Shown here one piece after another: positions 38,157 through 50,547 of a DNA stretch of 64,000 nt. Location: the NCBI RefSeq assembly GCF_031755915.1, contig NC_083379.1, positions 47,314,001 through 47,378,000 of the forward strand, read 5' to 3'. Source of the DNA: Ziziphus jujuba (Eukaryota; Streptophyta; Magnoliopsida; Rosales; Rhamnaceae). Each line of letters begins with the position of its first letter. Position 1 is the stretch's first letter. The position numbers were made by a program, and so were the translations under genes. Below the pieces are notes generated by a model that did not search any database, was not told the DNA's origin, and was given only the letters and a program-made list of their open reading frames with translations.

Positions 38157-39241
38157 GTTTTTTTTCTCCCTACATCAAAGTAGTATTTTAAAAAAAATTG
38201 AAATCTGAATTATAATTAATAAATTTAATTGTAAGTGTGCACTAAAAATTATATAATAATAAATGCTTTTACTAAAAACTTTATATAAAAAGTAGGTTTA
38301 GCGCTTCAAATATAGAGAATCAAATCTTACTTTTTATTTTTATTTTTCAATTTAAAAAACTCATTAAAGTTATAAAAAATAAGAATGATTTTTTAAAATA
38401 AATAATAAAATGTCTTTAAAGAACCAAAAGACTCTTTGTCCTTTCTATATTCTTTATTTTAAAGAACGAAGCTCTAATAAAATAGTTCCAATTCACTTTT
38501 TATTTTAATTTTTTAAAATAAAAAGTGAGTTTAACTTTCTAAATATAAATAGTCAAATTCATTTTTTATATATTAGAGCATTTCTAATAATAATCTTTAT
38601 CTTGAAAAGCATATTTAATTTTCTAAAGAGCATCTTAAAGAATATTTAAAAATATATAGTGGAATTCATAAAACCACTTCAACAATACTTTTTAAATTTG
38701 TTTTTATTATGTATGGAAAAATATAAAATAATAATGCTGCATAGAAAATGTAAGAATATTTTGTTGAAGAAATTAAAAATTAAATTTGTACATTTTTAAA
38801 ATGAATGGTTCTAGGCACACTACATTTTTTTACTACCTACGCTACATTCTACAGACAATAACTATATAGTTATAATTTTACTCTTTGCACCCATAGAGCA
38901 TACCTATTTTAGCCTCAAAAAAACGACATGCAAGTTTGTCGTTAATCCAATCGAGCGAAGCCAGTGGAAATTAATCTAAAGCTGAATAACTTGAAATGAT
39001 GTTTTACTCTAAAATATATACAACTTTTTCAAATAAAATTGAGCGACTACCAAGTAGCCTTTAGCTTTCTATTCATCCAAAAAACAAAAATTATAAACCA
39101 CAAAGATTATTGTGCTTTGCTTTATTTCTAAAACAAACTTATTTAAACATTTGAAAAAAAAAAAAAGTAAAAGATTTAATATTACAATAGCACGCTAATT
39201 AATCCAATCTGCGGGGAATTATATATGCGTTGCTCTGCTGA
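36508..39241. other. Long AT-rich intergenic region between genes G and H
   Basis: No gene is seen. The left end is the upstream region of gene G, matched again at 49770-50035. From about 37340 to 38760 there are several similar AT-rich stretches of the kind 'ctccaacaatatcctttattttaaa' shortened forms (near 37584, 37868, 38010, 38575, 38674), possibly derived from small DNA transposons. A pure TC microsatellite lies at 38077-38153. Confidence 0.5.
38077..38153. repeat. TC microsatellite, about 77 bp uninterrupted
   Basis: It is a perfect dinucleotide run of about 38 units in the middle of AT-rich intergenic DNA. Confidence 0.97.
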
Positions 39242-41967
39242 TCATCTTCCAGAGAAGTCCAGTGCGACATGGTTGCTTATGCTGTCATATGCAGCAGTTG
39301 CATCATTCCCATTGGATGTCTCAGCAAGCAAGTATTCAGTTTCTTTCATATTCACCCCTGCATTAACCCAAGGATGCTTCTGTGTTTTTCTTAGTCCTTC
39401 TAATTCCATTGCTACTTCCTTCATGCTGGGCCTATCATCTCCATTCAAATTCAAGCACCTCTTTGCTAGCTCAGCCACTTCCTTAAGTTGTTCTCTGTTC
39501 TCTTCCTTGTTTATATTGTTCTCTATGACTCCAAACAAACGACCTTCTCTCAAGGAATAAAGGAAATACTTGGCTAAATTTTTCTCCTCCTCCGGCATAT
39601 CAAATGACAGAGCCTTTCGTCCTGTTAGTAGCTCCAAAAGAACAACTCCAAAGCTATAAACATCGCTTTTCTCTGTCAAATAATTTGTATGCAAGTATTC
39701 AGGGTCTAAGTATCCAAGAGTTCCTTGCACCATTGTTGCTACTTCAATTTGATCCACTGGAACCAACCTTGAAGCTCCAAAGTCGGAGACCTTTGCAGTG
39801 TAGTTATCAAGAAGTATATTGGAAGACTTGACATCTCTGTGGATGATTGGTGTTGAAGCTGCAGAGTGAAGATAGGATAATGCTCCAGCAGTTTCCGCAG
39901 CTATCCCCAGACGAACTTCCCAAGGTAAATTGGATGCCTTGTTCTTATCATGTATGTGCTCAAAGAGGGTGCCATTAGGAACGAATTCATATACAAGTAA
40001 AAGAACTTCTGTCTCTAAGCAACACCCCAAGAGTTTAACCACATTCCTATGGTTAATTCGGGAGAGAACAATAACCTCATTGATAAATTGCTCGGTTTGG
40101 CTTTGATCCACAATTTTTGACTTCTTAATGGCAACAATTGTGTTATCTTGTAAAAATCATTTGTAGACCGTACCAAAACCTCCTCGGCCTATGATGGTGC
40201 TGGCATCATAGTTGACTGTAGCCTTTTTCAACTCCTCTTCAGTGAATATTTTTGCTGTCTCATTGGAGTAGTCTTCTTCTCGAGGGAGTTTTTGCTTTAA
40301 AATAAATCCACCATTCTGCCGGAAGGACTTTTCTTTATGCTTGATTACCTTTCTCCTCTTGAAGACCACGTATAACCAAGAGCTACTCAAAAGGAAGGCA
40401 ATAATGCCAATTGCAACACCTTGATATAGATATATATATATATATATATATATATTGAGAAATTAATATAAACTAACAAGTCATTTATAAACAACCTCAA
40501 AAATTCATATTGAATTTCAGCACAGTTCTTACTTTGAATCTTAATCATGCTATGCATCCACTAATTAATTTCTACCAGTACTGGATGGAAAATTTCACTC
40601 CTTTGTATGTGTATTAATTGAATGGAAAGTAGTCCACCACCACAATAATATAAAGTTAATTAGTTGTTTATATACTCCCCCTTTTATTCCATGTCATAAT
40701 TTATACATATATTTGCATTTCATGAATATTGAATGAACTGATCAAGATGAACGTCTGCTAGCTAGCTACTATGAGGTCTATATGTGTTGAAGACAAAATA
40801 TGATTATATATATATATATATATATATATGAATACATACCAAATATGACTTTTGCAACAAGTTGTCCATCTTTTGTACTCTTGCAAGTATAAGTCCCTGC
40901 TTGGTTAATACACTCCTGGCCCTTTTCAGTGCAGTTATTAGAAGCAAGACATTCGTCAATGTCTGCAAAAATCATTAATTCACGAAAACAAAACAATACA
41001 ATTAATTTTTTTTTAAATAATTAAATTATAGAAGAAAGTAGTGACAATTAGGAAAATTTTAATAATAGGTAATTAAGGTATAGGAACCTTGACAACCAAG
41101 GGGCGTATATGGATTTTCATTGAAGCCGCGTATGCAATTGCAATAGTATGATCCAGAGCTGTCGTTGAGGTAATGAGTAGTGGAATTCCCTTCGCAAGGG
41201 CAAAATGAGGGAATTGCTTGATGACGAGCGGCAGCGCACGTATCATTATCTATTGACCACTCAAGCACCAGTGGCAGCTTCTCCGGAGTGAATCCGTTTA
41301 GAAGATAATCTTGGGAGAAGTTAAACTTGCCTTGTTCAACAACGAAGGCGTAGGTACAAGGGTTCAAATCCATGATCACTTTTGTGTAGTTATAAAAACT
41401 AAAGGGCTTCACGTATATATTCTTGAGTCCAGGAGGGATGTCCATATGGCAACACCCAATGCCCGAGCATGAATCATTGGCAGACACTCTATCAAGGTTT
41501 ACACATCTAGTGAAGCAACCCGTGGCCGTGGAGTAGTTGTTTTGAGTTTTGTAATTACCATAAAGGTAGCCATAGGAGTCGCAGCCGACCACAGTGAACT
41601 TGTTTTTGGAACTAGAGATCGTAAACCTAGGCACCTCGAGGGACGGCCGGTTTTGTTCCTCTCCATTCTTGTGACAAAGTTTAGCGATATACGACATGAT
41701 GCTCACCTCATGGTTTTCAATGGATATGTTGGTGACCTCCAGATTTTCGCCCAGTATAGGTTCTCCATTGCTACAGTTGATGAGAAATTTGGCGTCCAGT
41801 GCACAGCTTTCGGTGGTGCCAAATGGGTGCGGAATCTCTACGTCTCCACACCACCGTTGGCAGTCAGGCGGATCTTGTTGAGCCGCTGCTGCTGATATGA
41901 AGATCATGATCAGTAGTTGTATGATAATGGGCGTCCTTTCAGCAAAGCAGATGGTCATGGCCTCCAT
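39242..41967 (-). pseudogene. WAK gene H: full-length gene with a single in-frame stop
   Basis: Exons 41967-41088 (880 nt), 40962-40840 (123 nt) and 40419-39242 (1178 nt) join in frame over 727 codons. The only break I find is a TGA at 40157-40159 (about codon 422), where paralogues have the glycine codon GGA just after the VYK of the glycine loop. Exon 1 has a signal peptide, CGDVEIPHPFG (tyrosine to histidine) and all GUB_WAK cysteines; exon 2 is a short four-cysteine EGF; exon 3 has a transmembrane segment and a kinase with HRDVKSSN and DFGA. It may be a very recent null allele, a sequencing error, or a kinase-less receptor of about 421 residues. Confidence 0.8.
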
Positions 41968-42804
41968 TTTGGATCAGATGATGAGGAAATTAATCAAACC
42001 CCGTAGACATGGTGCTTCCTTTTTCTATGCATCAAGGGAAGACTCGACACTTAATTGTGGGAAGACTCAACACTTAATTAAGACTCAGAGACTTGTTCCG
42101 CGCTGCTAAGTCATCGGCTGAGCTAATGATCATTGGTTTCGTGACCCTCTATTAATGATCAAAATTATGCCAAATAATCTCAACCACAAGACCACAATAT
42201 ATATATATATACACACACGCATTAACTTACGCCATAGTTATATAAATGGCCAATTGTTTTCTTTGAAAATTAAAACGACGTTGGTAACTGGTATAGTAGA
42301 GCTTTTCTTTCTTTCTTTAATTCAAAATTTTAAATGGCAGAAATTTTTTTTTTCTTTGATCAAGGAATACAATATATTCTCAATCAAATAAAAGAAAATT
42401 TCACCAAATCTAAAAGACTAGAACTAGTGTAAAATCACTAAGTCAAGCCTTTGAATACTTGTATAGTACGTTGGCAATGTAACTGATGACATAGCCCAGT
42501 TGGCCGCGTTCAAAATAAACAATTTTTGTTTGATTATTACTATTATTATTATTTTATCATTCACAACAATTTTAGTTTTAAAAGACAACCTTATAGATGA
42601 AGGTATAAAGAATATATCAATTGAGCCAATTACATTAGATAATTAAATTGTATAATTACAAATAAATAATTAATCCTAATAACAAAGTCAGTTGAGCATT
42701 GAGAATTATTAAATTATATCTACAATTTAACCAATCACGATTGAAGGAGTTCGCTCTAGACTCTATCACTGCTTGCTTATAATTATATAAACAATTTAAC
42801 CAAT
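41968..42804. other. Upstream region of gene H
   Basis: No gene is seen. It aligns with 50658-51540, where the matching coding body is gone. It holds a short TA/CA tract near 42199-42221 and a T run near 42346-42354. Confidence 0.6.
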
Positions 42805-43607
42805 CACGATTAAAGTCTGAAACTTTGCAGTATAGGACTTGATATCTCTATGGATGATTGGTGTTGAAGCTGCAGAATGCAGATAATTAAGATAATGCTC
42901 CAGCTTTTTCTGCTGCTGTTCCAAGACGAACTTCCCAAGGTAAATTGGATGACTTGTTCTCATCGTGTATGTGCTCAAAGAGGGTACCATCTGGGACAAA
43001 GTCGTAAACAAGTTGTTGCTGATGTGGCACTAAAAGCATTTTAGGTATTGAGAAAGCTTCAGACCTGTTGACTAAATAAATATTTTAGCTCCTAGCTGTC
43101 CATACATGTTTCTAGTATTTGTTAGGAATGTGTGAATGGAAGTGTGCGAATCTTAACCATTAAGTTAGAAAGCAGTGAAGTGTGAAAATATCAGTGTGGC
43201 TCTCGGGTCACGAAGGAGGTTTGTTCTTGACAAACAACAAAGGGATTGGTTGTGAGCTTGTAAGCACTTCTCTCTATCAATAATATTTGATCTCTCCTTT
43301 TGCTAGCCCCGTGGATGTAGATTATCCATCTGGTAATCGAACCACGTTATATCTTGGTGTTCTCCTTCTTGTTCTTTATTTTTCATCTATGTTCTCCTGT
43401 GTTATCTTTCTGGTTTATATTAAATATATGCTTGCTGGTTTGGATCTTGATCATCTGCTATATATCTGCTTGTTTGGGATCAGTTAACCATTCGACTCTA
43501 CACAAGAACAGGAACTTCAGTCTCCAAACACTAAACAACATCCCAAGAGCTTAACTACATTGCCATGGTTAACTCAGGAAACAATAACCTCATTTATAAA
43601 CTCGAGA
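42805..43607 (-). pseudogene. WAK fragment I: copy of pseudogene F with the same solo LTR
   Basis: Kinase pieces 42805-43013 (HRD region with deletion, then C-lobe to hinge) and 43503-43607 match 32890-33100 and 33501-33606. The left end is truncated at about 42805. Lesions are shared with F, including the shortened segment after the catalytic loop. Confidence 0.85.
43014..43502 (+). mobile_element. Solo LTR (489 bp) in kinase fragment I
   Basis: It starts TGTTGCTGATG and ends CGACTCTACA, flanked by CAAGT (43009-43013) and CAAGA (43503-43507). It is the same insertion as 33101-33500 but keeps about 90 bases deleted there. It retains the stretch CCCCGTGGATGTAG and ACCACGTTATATC, seen in many copia LTRs. 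Confidence 0.82.
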
Positions 43608-43905
43608 TCAGATATCCAATCATAATATTTCTTCTTTTTCACTAGGCCAACCATATATGAATTTTTTATTCTCCTTATGTATGAAGGTAAACAACATATG
43701 GCCATCTTACCCCAAAAAAAAGCAACATATACATGTATATGACCAAAAGGAAGAACAAAAACTATGAACTAAAAAGAGAATAGAATTAAATTTTTCCCTG
43801 AAACATAATTATTATAAAGTCTGAAACAAAGGTAGAGATTCAAATATTACAAAATTACAATAGGAAACCAATCCAATATACACAGTATTATGCTTGATCA
43901 ATTGC

Positions 43906-45052
43906 TTATCTCCCAGAGAAATCCGGTTCTACATGGTTCTTTATGCTGTCGTATGCAGAAGCTGTAATGCTACCATCATTTGCATTGGAAGACTCAGCAA
44001 GCAAGCACTCAGTTTCCTCCATAACCCAAGGATACTTCTGTGTTTTTCTCAGTCCTTCTAATTCCATTGCTACTTCATTCATGCTAGGCCTATCATCACC
44101 TCTTAGATTCAAGCATCTTTTTGCTAGCTCAGCCACTTCCTTAGTTTGCTCGTAGTTCTCTTCCTTCTTTATATTACTCTCAAGGACTTAAAAGAACTGA
44201 CCTTCTCTCAAGGAATAGAGGAAATACTTAGCTAAGTTTTTCTCCTGCTCTGGCCTATCAAATGACAAAGCATTCCGTCCTGTTATATAACTCAACAAGT
44301 ACAACTCCAAAGCTATAGACATCACTTTTCTCTGTCGATTGATTTGCATGCAAGTATTCGGGATCTAAGTATCCAAGAGTGCCTTGCACCATTGTTGCCA
44401 CTTCAGTTTGATCAAGCGGAACCAACCTTGTCTAATTGTCAAGAAGTATGTTGGAAGACTTGACATCCCTATGTATGATTTGTGTTGAAGCTGCAGAATG
44501 CAGATATGATAATGCTTCTGCTGTTTCTGCAGCTATTTGTAGACAAGCGTCCCAAGGCAAATTGGATGCCTTGTTTTCCTCATGCATGTGCTCAAAGAGG
44601 GTGCCATTAGGGATGAATTCATATACAAGTAAAGGAACTTCCGTCTCTAAACAAAACCCCCAAGTGTTTAACCACATTCCCATGGTTAATCTGGGATAGC
44701 ACAATAACCTCATTGATAAATTGTTCCGTTTGGTTTTGATCCACGATCTTGGACTGCTTGATGGCAATCAAAGCTTTCTTATCTGCTAAAATTCCTTTGT
44801 AGACTGTATAAAAACCTCCCCGGCCAATGATGGTGCTCACATCATAGTTGAGTGTAGCCCTTTCAACTCTTCTTCCGTGAAGATTTTGGCTGTCTCATTA
44901 GAGTACCCGATTTGTTCAGTTTTTTTCTGTTAAATAAATCCCCCATTCTGCTGAAAGAACTTTTCTTTAAGCTTGACGAGCTTTCTTTTATTGAAGACCA
45001 AATATAGCCAAGAGATACTCACGAGTAAGGCAAAAAGGCCAATTGCAGCACC
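43906..45052 (-). pseudogene. WAK fragment J: kinase exon pseudogene, copy of gene G exon 3
   Basis: Exon 3 from about 45052 down to a stop at 43906 is broken into at least three frames. Breaks include a shift near 44190, a changed segment near 44285, loss of the DFG motif by a deletion near 44430, an extra base near 44660 and the same juxtamembrane TAA as gene G. Similarity to gene G extends to about 45180 and then stops, so exons 1 and 2 were not copied or were lost. Confidence 0.88.
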
Positions 45053-45884
45053 TCATATAGAATAATTTACAAATAGTGGTAAGTCTCAAAGTAAAACTAA
45101 TTAATTTGTTTCACTGGTTTTACTTTTAAGTTTCTGTCTCACCAGCACTAGTGTAATCGATTGGACGTAAATTAAATTTGTCTTATAATTAAGGATAATA
45201 ACATATTTGGTTGATGAACGAGTCCAAGTAAGGTAACCAGGTGAGTCCCTTTGAAAGTAATTTTGTTTCGCTTGCCCTTTCAAAAGTTAAGTACTTTTCC
45301 ATGCAACGTTTAATTGGTTTACAAAAAAGAAAACGTTGCAAATTCTAGGATTTGGACTGAAAACATGTCCAACCAAATCATTATCGTCTTGACAAAAGAT
45401 GTTTTTTTTTTTTTTTTCTTATTTTTTTTTTTTAAGAAATAGATGGCGAGCTTATGTAGTCGTGCGGCAAATTATATATAATTCATGTGAGTTGTGCAAG
45501 TTTCTTTTTTTTGGGCAAGAAACATATAATATTTTATTATTACCATTATCGTTGATCCTTTACACACAGTTGACAGAATCAAAAAGATAGACAAGATTTT
45601 TTATATCAAAAAATATATATATTAATTTGCACTAGAATCTAAAATGGCCACGTTGTACAGGAAAAAAAAAAAAAAAAAAAAACAAAGGCAGAAGATAATA
45701 ATAGTAACAACCAATTTTAAATCTTTAGTAGTAGTTAAAAATACATTTACATTTTAAGCAAATTACTTCTCTCCATTTTTTCTCATTTACATAATATGAT
45801 ATAAAATATACGTACATAGTAAGCAATCCTCCCTCTAAAATAATTAAATAATAATAAAAACTTAAAAAATTACATAAAAACAGC
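45053..45884. other. Intergenic region between fragment J and gene K
   Basis: No gene is seen. The left 130 bases match intron 2 of gene G. The rest is AT-rich with T runs near 45402-45433 and an A run near 45662-45681. Confidence 0.5.
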
Positions 45885-48800
45885 TTATCGCCCATCGTCA
45901 TATGGCATTATTATATGATTTTTCATGCTATCGAACCCAGCAGTTGTGGTGCTGCAACTGGCGCCATGCTCATCTTCACTTACATCAAAAGGTTTTAGAA
46001 GATACTCAGCCTCTTCAGATCGTAACAGATCATGTTGTCTCCATGGATGCATTTCCTTGGTTAGTCCCTCAAGCTCTGATGCGACTTCTTTCATACTAGG
46101 CCTCTCTTCTCCTCTCACCCCTAAGCACCTTTTTGCAAGATTAGCCACCACCTTCACCTGTTCAATAGTTCTTTCATCGTCAGCCACTATATGACTCTCA
46201 AGAATATGAAGTAAACGATCCTCTTTCACCGATGACACGAAGAACAATGCCAGATTTCTATTGCACTCTCCCCTATTAGAAGAAAGTGCCTTCTCCCCTG
46301 TTAGTAGCTCTGCCAGCACAACTCCAAAACTATAGACATCACTCTTTTCTGTTAGTTGGCTGGTATGGAAGTATTCAGGGTCCAAATATCCCAGTGTTCC
46401 CTGCACCAAAGTGGTTAATTCGGTTTGATCAAGAGGAACCAGCCTTGAAGCTCCGAAATCAGCAACTTTAGTTGTGTAGCTGTCATCCAAGAGTATATTA
46501 GCAGCCTTAACATCTCTGTGGATGATTGGCATGGAAGTTGAGGAATGCAAGTATGCAAGTGCACTTGCAGTTTCCGTTGCTATTTTCAGACGCAACTCCC
46601 AAGAAAGCGACGGGTACTTGCCTTTGTTATGAATATGATCAGAAAGTGTCCCGTTTGTAATAAACTCGTAGACTAGTGAGGGAACCTCTGTCTCCAAGCA
46701 ACAACCAATTAGCTTCACCACATTTCGATGGTTAACCTGGGAAAGAACAATCACTTCATTGATGAATTGCTCGATTTGGCTCTGGTCACCAATTTTGGAT
46801 TTCTTAATGGCAACCATCCTTTTGTCTGCTAACACTCCTTTGTATACAGTCCCATATCCTCCTTGGCCGAGAATCCTACTTTCATCATAATTATTGGTGG
46901 CCTCATTGAGTTCTTCTATGGTAAAAACTTTGGCCATATCTACAGAGCCTCTGTACTGAGAGAGTTGCTGTTGAAGCAAAATTCCACCATTTTGTTGGAA
47001 GAAATGCTCTTTAAGTTTGTCGAGCTTTCTTTTCCTCAATTCCCAGTAAATGCATGAACCTCCAACTACTAGTACCAATAGGCCAACACATATACCTGCA
47101 TATAGTAACTGAATTTATTATTAAAATCGAAAAATCGTCCAATAATATATAATAACCAAACAATTAAATAAATTAAAAATGACCAATTCAGATTTTAGAT
47201 TTTGATTGACCTAAATCTTTAGTACTTCGTAATTTCAAGGAAAGTCATTTATGCCCATGAGGAAATTCAAAGAGAAAAAACGGTGTTTATTAAAATCAAA
47301 CAGCTGTACTGGAAAAAGGTCTCTATCAAAATCAATCCTAATGCATAGGCGAAAAATAAACTACAAAAAAAAAAAAAAAAAAAAAAAAAAAACCCTTAAT
47401 TATGACACTCATGTTTGTAAATTTTATTCTAATAATGTTGTTTTTAATGTGATCTCCAGTAACTCGTGATCATGGGATACATATATATACAATGATTTAT
47501 ATAGAGATATGGGATTTTAAATATTGTACATCTTAACTATAAACTTCCATGTATATGCACGTTACTTGTATGTGAAACACATAGAAGTTGAGTGTGTGGA
47601 CCAAAAGACTGGGCCTCCAAAGTTTGAAATTATAGTTAGTTTCTTACTACATAATATGGTAAGGTTGAGTGACTTTGATGGAAGACCCAAATACTTAAAT
47701 AATTAAAAAAAATTTATAAAAATTTATAAAAAAAAAAAAAGGACCAATATACACTTACCCAGCGCAATACCAAGTCTTAATGAAGTCTGATCCTTACGAC
47801 CAATTTTTGTGCACCCTGTCCCTGTTCCATTTCTCTTCCCGTCCCCTTCGTAACCCTTGGGACATAAGCAATTAAACCTCCCAATTGAGTTCTTGCATGT
47901 TGCCTCGTGAGCGCAGGGGTTTGGATTACTCTCGCACTCATCCAAATCTAAATTTTAAGAGCTCAAGATCAGGCACTCAAATGAGGAAGAATAAGCAATC
48001 ATATATATATATATTGCCTATGAATAGAATTAGGTAATTAATTTATCGAAAGGTGTGAAATTAAATGAATTATAATATTGAGAAATCAATTAATTAGAGC
48101 TAGCTAGGATGATTTAAGCACCTACCTTGGCAACCATCAAGCAAATAGGGGTTTCCATGGTAACCTTGGGAGCACCTGCAGCGGTATCCGCCGGCGTTGC
48201 TGGAATTGAGACACTCACTATTCGCTGAGATGCATGCATACGAAGACATGTCCCGTTCAGAAATTTCGCAAGTCTCATTTCCAACACTCCAATCCAGCAC
48301 CACAGGAACGGTATCCCGGTTCCGTAAGCTGAGAAGATCCAAGGACGAAAAGTTGTAATCCTCAGCTACAAAAGTAAAACTACAGGGATTGAAACTGTGT
48401 ACATCAGTGTGGTTATTGGTCAATCCTGAAGCAGAAATAAAATAATCGATTACACCATCAGGAATAGACATCTGACAACAACCAACCCCCTTGCAAGTAC
48501 CGTTTGTGACATCCTCAATTTGATTGCACATCGTAGCACATGCAGTAGTATAGTTTCTTCCACTCAGACCCATTATAAGGCCAAGCGTGTCGCAGCCAAC
48601 GGCAGTGAGCTTGTTTCGCGTCGATAAGGGAAATCTGGAATTGGTGCCCATGGTTGTGGTGGACTCATCTGGAGTGGTTGTGAGATTGCCAAGCTTGTTG
48701 TAGCATTCCCGGGATATGGGGCTCGCCACTCGAAGCTCACCATCATCTAGTGATATATTGCTGATTATGGGAACATCACTTTGAGGGAAAAATAGTTTCG

Positions 48801-49014
48801 GAGGATTGAAAGAGCTGTTGCAGATGACCAGAAAAGATTCATCATGATAACACCCATTGGAGATGCCAAAAGGGTAAGGAATGCTGATGGAGCCACAGCT
48901 TTCTAAGCAGCCTGGTTTTGTTATTTGGGATGTTGCTTTTGTTGCTGATAGTGATAATAATATTCCTAGTACTACCAGTAGCAGTTGCTGCAAGTTCCTT
49001 CGTTTCAAAGCCAT
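45885..49014 (-). CDS. WAK gene K: complete, most divergent wall-associated kinase, 762 aa
   Basis: Exons 49014-48126 (889 nt), 47947-47759 (189 nt) and 47095-45885 (1211 nt) join in frame. There is a signal peptide (about 1-29), GUB_WAK with C36/C40 and IPYPFG 45-50, a CxC-rich end with TCKGVGCCQ, and a longer EGF-Ca module starting DLDEC with six cysteines (about 297-345). The transmembrane segment is about 360-378. The kinase has GQGGYG 436-441, K457, HRD D554 and ADFG D572. The C-terminal tail is longer and differs from the other genes. Intron 2 (about 660 nt) holds an A run near 47365-47392. With all catalytic residues present it is the best candidate for an old, conserved WAK of this locus. 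Role by family: plasma-membrane receptor for pectin-derived ligands. Confidence 0.93.
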
Positions 49015-49767
49015 GGTTTTTCGCTGGGATCAAATCAAAATATGTTTGTATATATATGTTAAAAAAAAAAAAAAAAAAGAAAAAAGAAGAAGAAGGAAGA
49101 ACTAGCTTTGCTGCTTATAATTTTATTATTTGGAATCCACTAAAGTATACATAGCTGACAACGAAGACCGACTCCTGATTAGGATTATGACTTGGGGGAC
49201 GCTAATTTAAGCTATTAGGAATCTAATTAATATTCTGAATATTCAAGGAAATAGATTTCGTGTCAAACAATATTAATTGTTATATAAATATATATCTTTT
49301 ATGATGAACCAGTCAAGCTAACTTATCAAATTAACCAGTTGAGCGGGCTTCTGCGAAATTGCTTTTTTTTTTTTTTTTTTCCATTTTAGAAGTTGACTTT
49401 CCTATCAAGTATGAACAGAAATCCTCGAACCAACTTAAAATAGTACTAATGTTGACAACCGAAAAAAAAAAAAAAAATTTAAAATCTGTGCACTAGTACA
49501 AGATTTTATTTTTGGTTTGTAAAAAAAGTGAAAATAAATACATCAACAAAAATGCTTCATATACATGCATTAAGTTGCTACAACAAATTTTCAGTTTGAA
49601 GACCTATTTAACCATGGAAACCTTCATCGAATTTTCCTTCTTAGAGAGAGAGTGAGAGAGAGAAATTATGTAATTAACATATAATTCATGGGTAGTTAGA
49701 GAGGTATAACAATGTGTAATTTCCTTCTTCGCAGAAAAGAATGTAATAATAATTAGGCCTTTTATTA
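49015..49767. other. Upstream region of gene K
   Basis: No gene is seen. An A-rich run lies close to the start codon (49060-49085) and T/A runs near 49363-49381 and 49462-49476. It probably contains the promoter; I cannot place a TATA box with confidence. Confidence 0.45.
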
Positions 49768-50040
49768 GCATCCTCTCCGGTAAGCATATGGTCTTCTGTC
49801 TTAACCAGAGGAGATTATTTTGTCATGACTGAAAAAGCTAGTAATATTAAACATATATATGGCCATCATTTTGTAGTGTAGGGGAAGACTCGAGACTTAG
49901 TCCACGCTGCAAGCAATAGATGAGTTGTCACTTGACAACTTGTTCAAAAAAAAAAAAAAACTCCACGGATATTTATTCAATTATAATTTATTTAATTTTC
50001 CATAAACCAAAGTCAATAAGTTATTCGTGCATGTCGGTGA
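49768..50040 (-). pseudogene. Orphan 5' end of a gene-G-like WAK (promoter scar)
   Basis: This stretch aligns with 36480-36790, the first codons and upstream region of gene G, including the block around TTTTGTCATGACTG and an A run. Similarity ends inside the first codons and no GUB_WAK sequence follows. The body of the gene has been deleted. Confidence 0.7.
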
Positions 50041-50547
50041 CATAAAGTGATAGTGGTGCATAGAAAGAATATTTTCTTTTTTGTTGTTTTAATTAACATA
50101 AAATGATAGTAGTACAAAGAAAAATACAATATAATAAATAAAGCATTAAAAATTTAACTTTAAAAAATAAATTTAACTCTCTACATTTGAAAAATCAAAC
50201 AGTTATAAAATCAAACATATTCTTTATTTTATCCACCAAACAAGAAAACACATTTTCTATTTTAATTTGTGAATATAAAGAGCTTGTTTGAGATTAAGAA
50301 TTAGAGTTAGATCTCTGTTTTGGATAGAGTGAAACTAGTAGAGAGCTCATTGGATATGCTCTTATATAACTTCATTTAATATTGGAACAAATTCTCAAGC
50401 AATTTTCATGTTTTAATTACTAATTTTTATATTTTTATCTTTTAATTATAAATAATTGAGAGGAATGCAATTAAAGAATGAGAAAAATAAACATAATAAT
50501 AAATGATTATAAAAAAATAAAAATAAAGAGCATCTTATAATGAATAT

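Noticed and set aside
37994..38191. Open frame across the TC microsatellite
   Set aside because: It is a Leu-Ser repeat produced by the dinucleotide run alone.
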